Assembly: GCA_964368445.1 (NCBI GenBank)
Contig: CAYJAY010000027.1
Location: forward strand, 1-33,972
DNA: 33,972 nt
Direction: 5' to 3'
From: CAYJAY01 sp964368445
GTDB lineage: Bacteria > Bacillota > Clostridia > Oscillospirales > Ruminococcaceae
This document shows, piece after piece, positions 33,141 through 33,972 of the stretch. Below the pieces are notes generated by a model that was not told the DNA's origin, ran no database searches, and saw only the letters and a program-made list of their open reading frames with translations. Position 1 is the stretch's first letter; each line of letters begins with the position of its first letter. Position numbers and translations under genes: made by a program.

Positions 33141-33167
33141 CTTAAAGTTAAAATTAACCTAAAACAG

Positions 33168-33196
33168 TTGCAAAATAACCTTAGATAGTGTATAAT
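33168..33196 (+). promoter_or_regulatory. sigma-A promoter of rpsL
   Basis: TTGCAA (33168-33173) and TATAAT (33191-33196) are 17 bases apart, 170 bases before the rpsL start. An inverted repeat AACCTTA/TAAGGTT (33177-33183, 33200-33206) brackets the -10. No terminator is visible between rpoC and this promoter, so rpoC read-through is likely too. Confidence 0.7.
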
Positions 33197-33366
33197 TTTT
33201 AAGGTTAGCCTTGTTTTAATTGTTTTGTTGATTAAACTGATAAAAACATCGTTTGTGTGACAAGATTTTTAAGTCAAAACAGACAAAAACAACGTTGGTT
33301 TTCGGAAAGAAATTTTCGATTAATCATATAAACTTTTTAAATTTTTTGGAAAGGAGGAAAAGAATA

Positions 33367-33777
33367 TTGCCAACCTTTAATCAGTTGGTTCGTAAGGGAC
33401 GCGAGGCTTCGGTTTCAAAATCTACATCTCCCGCGCTTCAAAAGAGCTATAACTCACACAAGAAACAACATAACGACGACAGCTCGCCGCAAAAACGTGG
33501 AGTTTGCACGACAGTGAAAACGATGACCCCGAAAAAACCAAACTCGGCTCTTCGTAAAGTTGCGAGGGTTCGTTTAACAAACGGCATAGAAGTTTGGGGA
33601 TACATTCCCGGAGTCGGACACAATCTACAAGAGCATAGCGTTGTTCTCGTTCGTGGCGGACGTGTTAAAGACCTTCCCGGTGTGCGTTATCACATCGTAA
33701 GGGGAACACTTGACACACAAGGCGTTAACGGAAGAAAACAAAGTCGCTCGAAATACGGCGCAAAGCGCGGTAAATAA
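33367..33777 (+). CDS. rpsL: 30S ribosomal protein S12
   Basis: The conserved start MPTFNQLVRKGR fixes the initiation codon as TTG 33367, 9 bases after AAGGAGG (33351-33357). A longer in-frame reading from 33253 adds unconserved residues and has no ribosome binding site. The product has 136 residues. TPKKPNSALRK carries Lys56 and GGRVKDLPGV carries Lys101, the positions where changes give streptomycin resistance in B. subtilis; both are wild type. Around the decoding loop, Thr49 and Lys51 replace the Arg and Gly of B. subtilis, and Trp77-Gly78 replace Thr-Ala before YIPG. It is the first gene of the str operon, with rpsG next. Confidence 0.97.
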   Translation: MPTFNQLVRKGREASVSKSTSPALQKSYNSHKKQHNDDSSPQKRGVCTTVKTMTPKKPNSALRKVARVRLTNGIEVWGYIPGVGHNLQEHSVVLVRGGRVKDLPGVRYHIVRGTLDTQGVNGRKQSRSKYGAKRGK

Positions 33778-33830
33778 AGCGACAAAACAAACATTTAAAA
33801 ACAGCCTTTAAGAGAGGTTTTATATATAAT

Positions 33831-33848
33831 CTTCGCCTTGCGGCGGAG
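33831..33848 (+). promoter_or_regulatory. hairpin in the rpsL-rpsG intercistronic region
   Basis: CTTCGCC (33831-33837) pairs with GGCGGAG (33842-33848) around TTGC, a 7-bp stem with one G-T pair. No long T-run follows. Confidence 0.4.
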
Positions 33849-33901
33849 CTCTTGTTAAACAGATATGTTTATATTTATATTACTTGCTTCTCTTTTGGCT
33901 T

Positions 33902-33927
33902 TCACAGAATTTATTTGAATTTTGTGA
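33902..33927 (+). promoter_or_regulatory. second hairpin before rpsG
   Basis: TCACAGAATT (33902-33911) pairs with AATTTTGTGA (33918-33927), a 10-bp stem with one G-T pair and 6-base loop, 38 bases before the rpsG start. With the first hairpin it makes the 188-base gap structured; in E. coli ribosomal protein S7 binds this interval of the str mRNA. Confidence 0.4.
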
Positions 33928-33965
33928 GTACCTATGAAATCATTATTTGAGGGAGGGAAGAACTT

Positions 33966-33972
33966 ATGCCAA
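33966..33972 (+). CDS. rpsG: start of 30S ribosomal protein S7, cut by the window end
   Basis: ATGCCAA is preceded by GGGAGG at a normal distance. Only Met-Pro can be read, which agrees with the MP start of S7. The gene order after rpsL makes this the expected identity, so the call rests on position. Confidence 0.6.

Overview
The window reads as a chromosome segment of a low-GC, spore-forming Firmicute of the Clostridia type. The reasons are a full-length SpoIIE, Firmicute-style RpoB/RpoC/S12, strong AGGAGG-type ribosome binding sites and consensus sigma-A promoters. Genus cannot be fixed from sequence reading alone. About half the window is conserved housekeeping DNA and the rest is accessory.

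Layout. 1-3618: the 3' part of an MMPL/RND-type exporter gene, overlapping a gene for a secreted helical protein. 3689-14040: a more A+T-rich accessory locus. It holds a XylFGH-like sugar importer (lipoprotein, double ATPase, permease) and an M81/MlrC-like protein. A ROK repressor gene runs the other way. Next come an M24-fold protein lacking the usual metal-ligand signatures, a Gfo/Idh/MocA oxidoreductase and an extended SDR. The likely logic is ROK sensing, import, then hydrolysis and oxidation of a sugar-like compound. No kinase or isomerase is present, so the substrate is unknown. 14244-15778: on the minus strand, a small protein of unknown function, a QueD/PTPS-like protein that lacks the catalytic cysteine and carries a zinc ribbon, and a PerR-like regulator. 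16040-19872: glnS, pncB and a HAD phosphatase as a probable operon. 20267-22656: on the minus strand, a fold-type III PLP decarboxylase and a single-pass membrane protein with a repetitive acidic tail. 22864-25191: spoIIE. 25489-33972: rpoB, rpoC, rpsL and the first codons of rpsG, without rplKAJL upstream of rpoB.

Most notable points: (1) the importer ATPase gene has no ATG, GTG or TTG before its Walker A motif, and the well-placed start is ATA at 4977, just after a 14-bp hairpin and a duplicated ribosome-binding segment. (2) The unusual gene set of the importer locus, with palindromic candidate operators at 3817 and 10474. (3) The Cys-less QueD homologue next to a PerR-type regulator. (4) A possible 21-bp-spaced promoter at spoIIE, like that known in Bacillus subtilis. 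No tRNA, rRNA, CRISPR array, insertion sequence or phage gene was seen.
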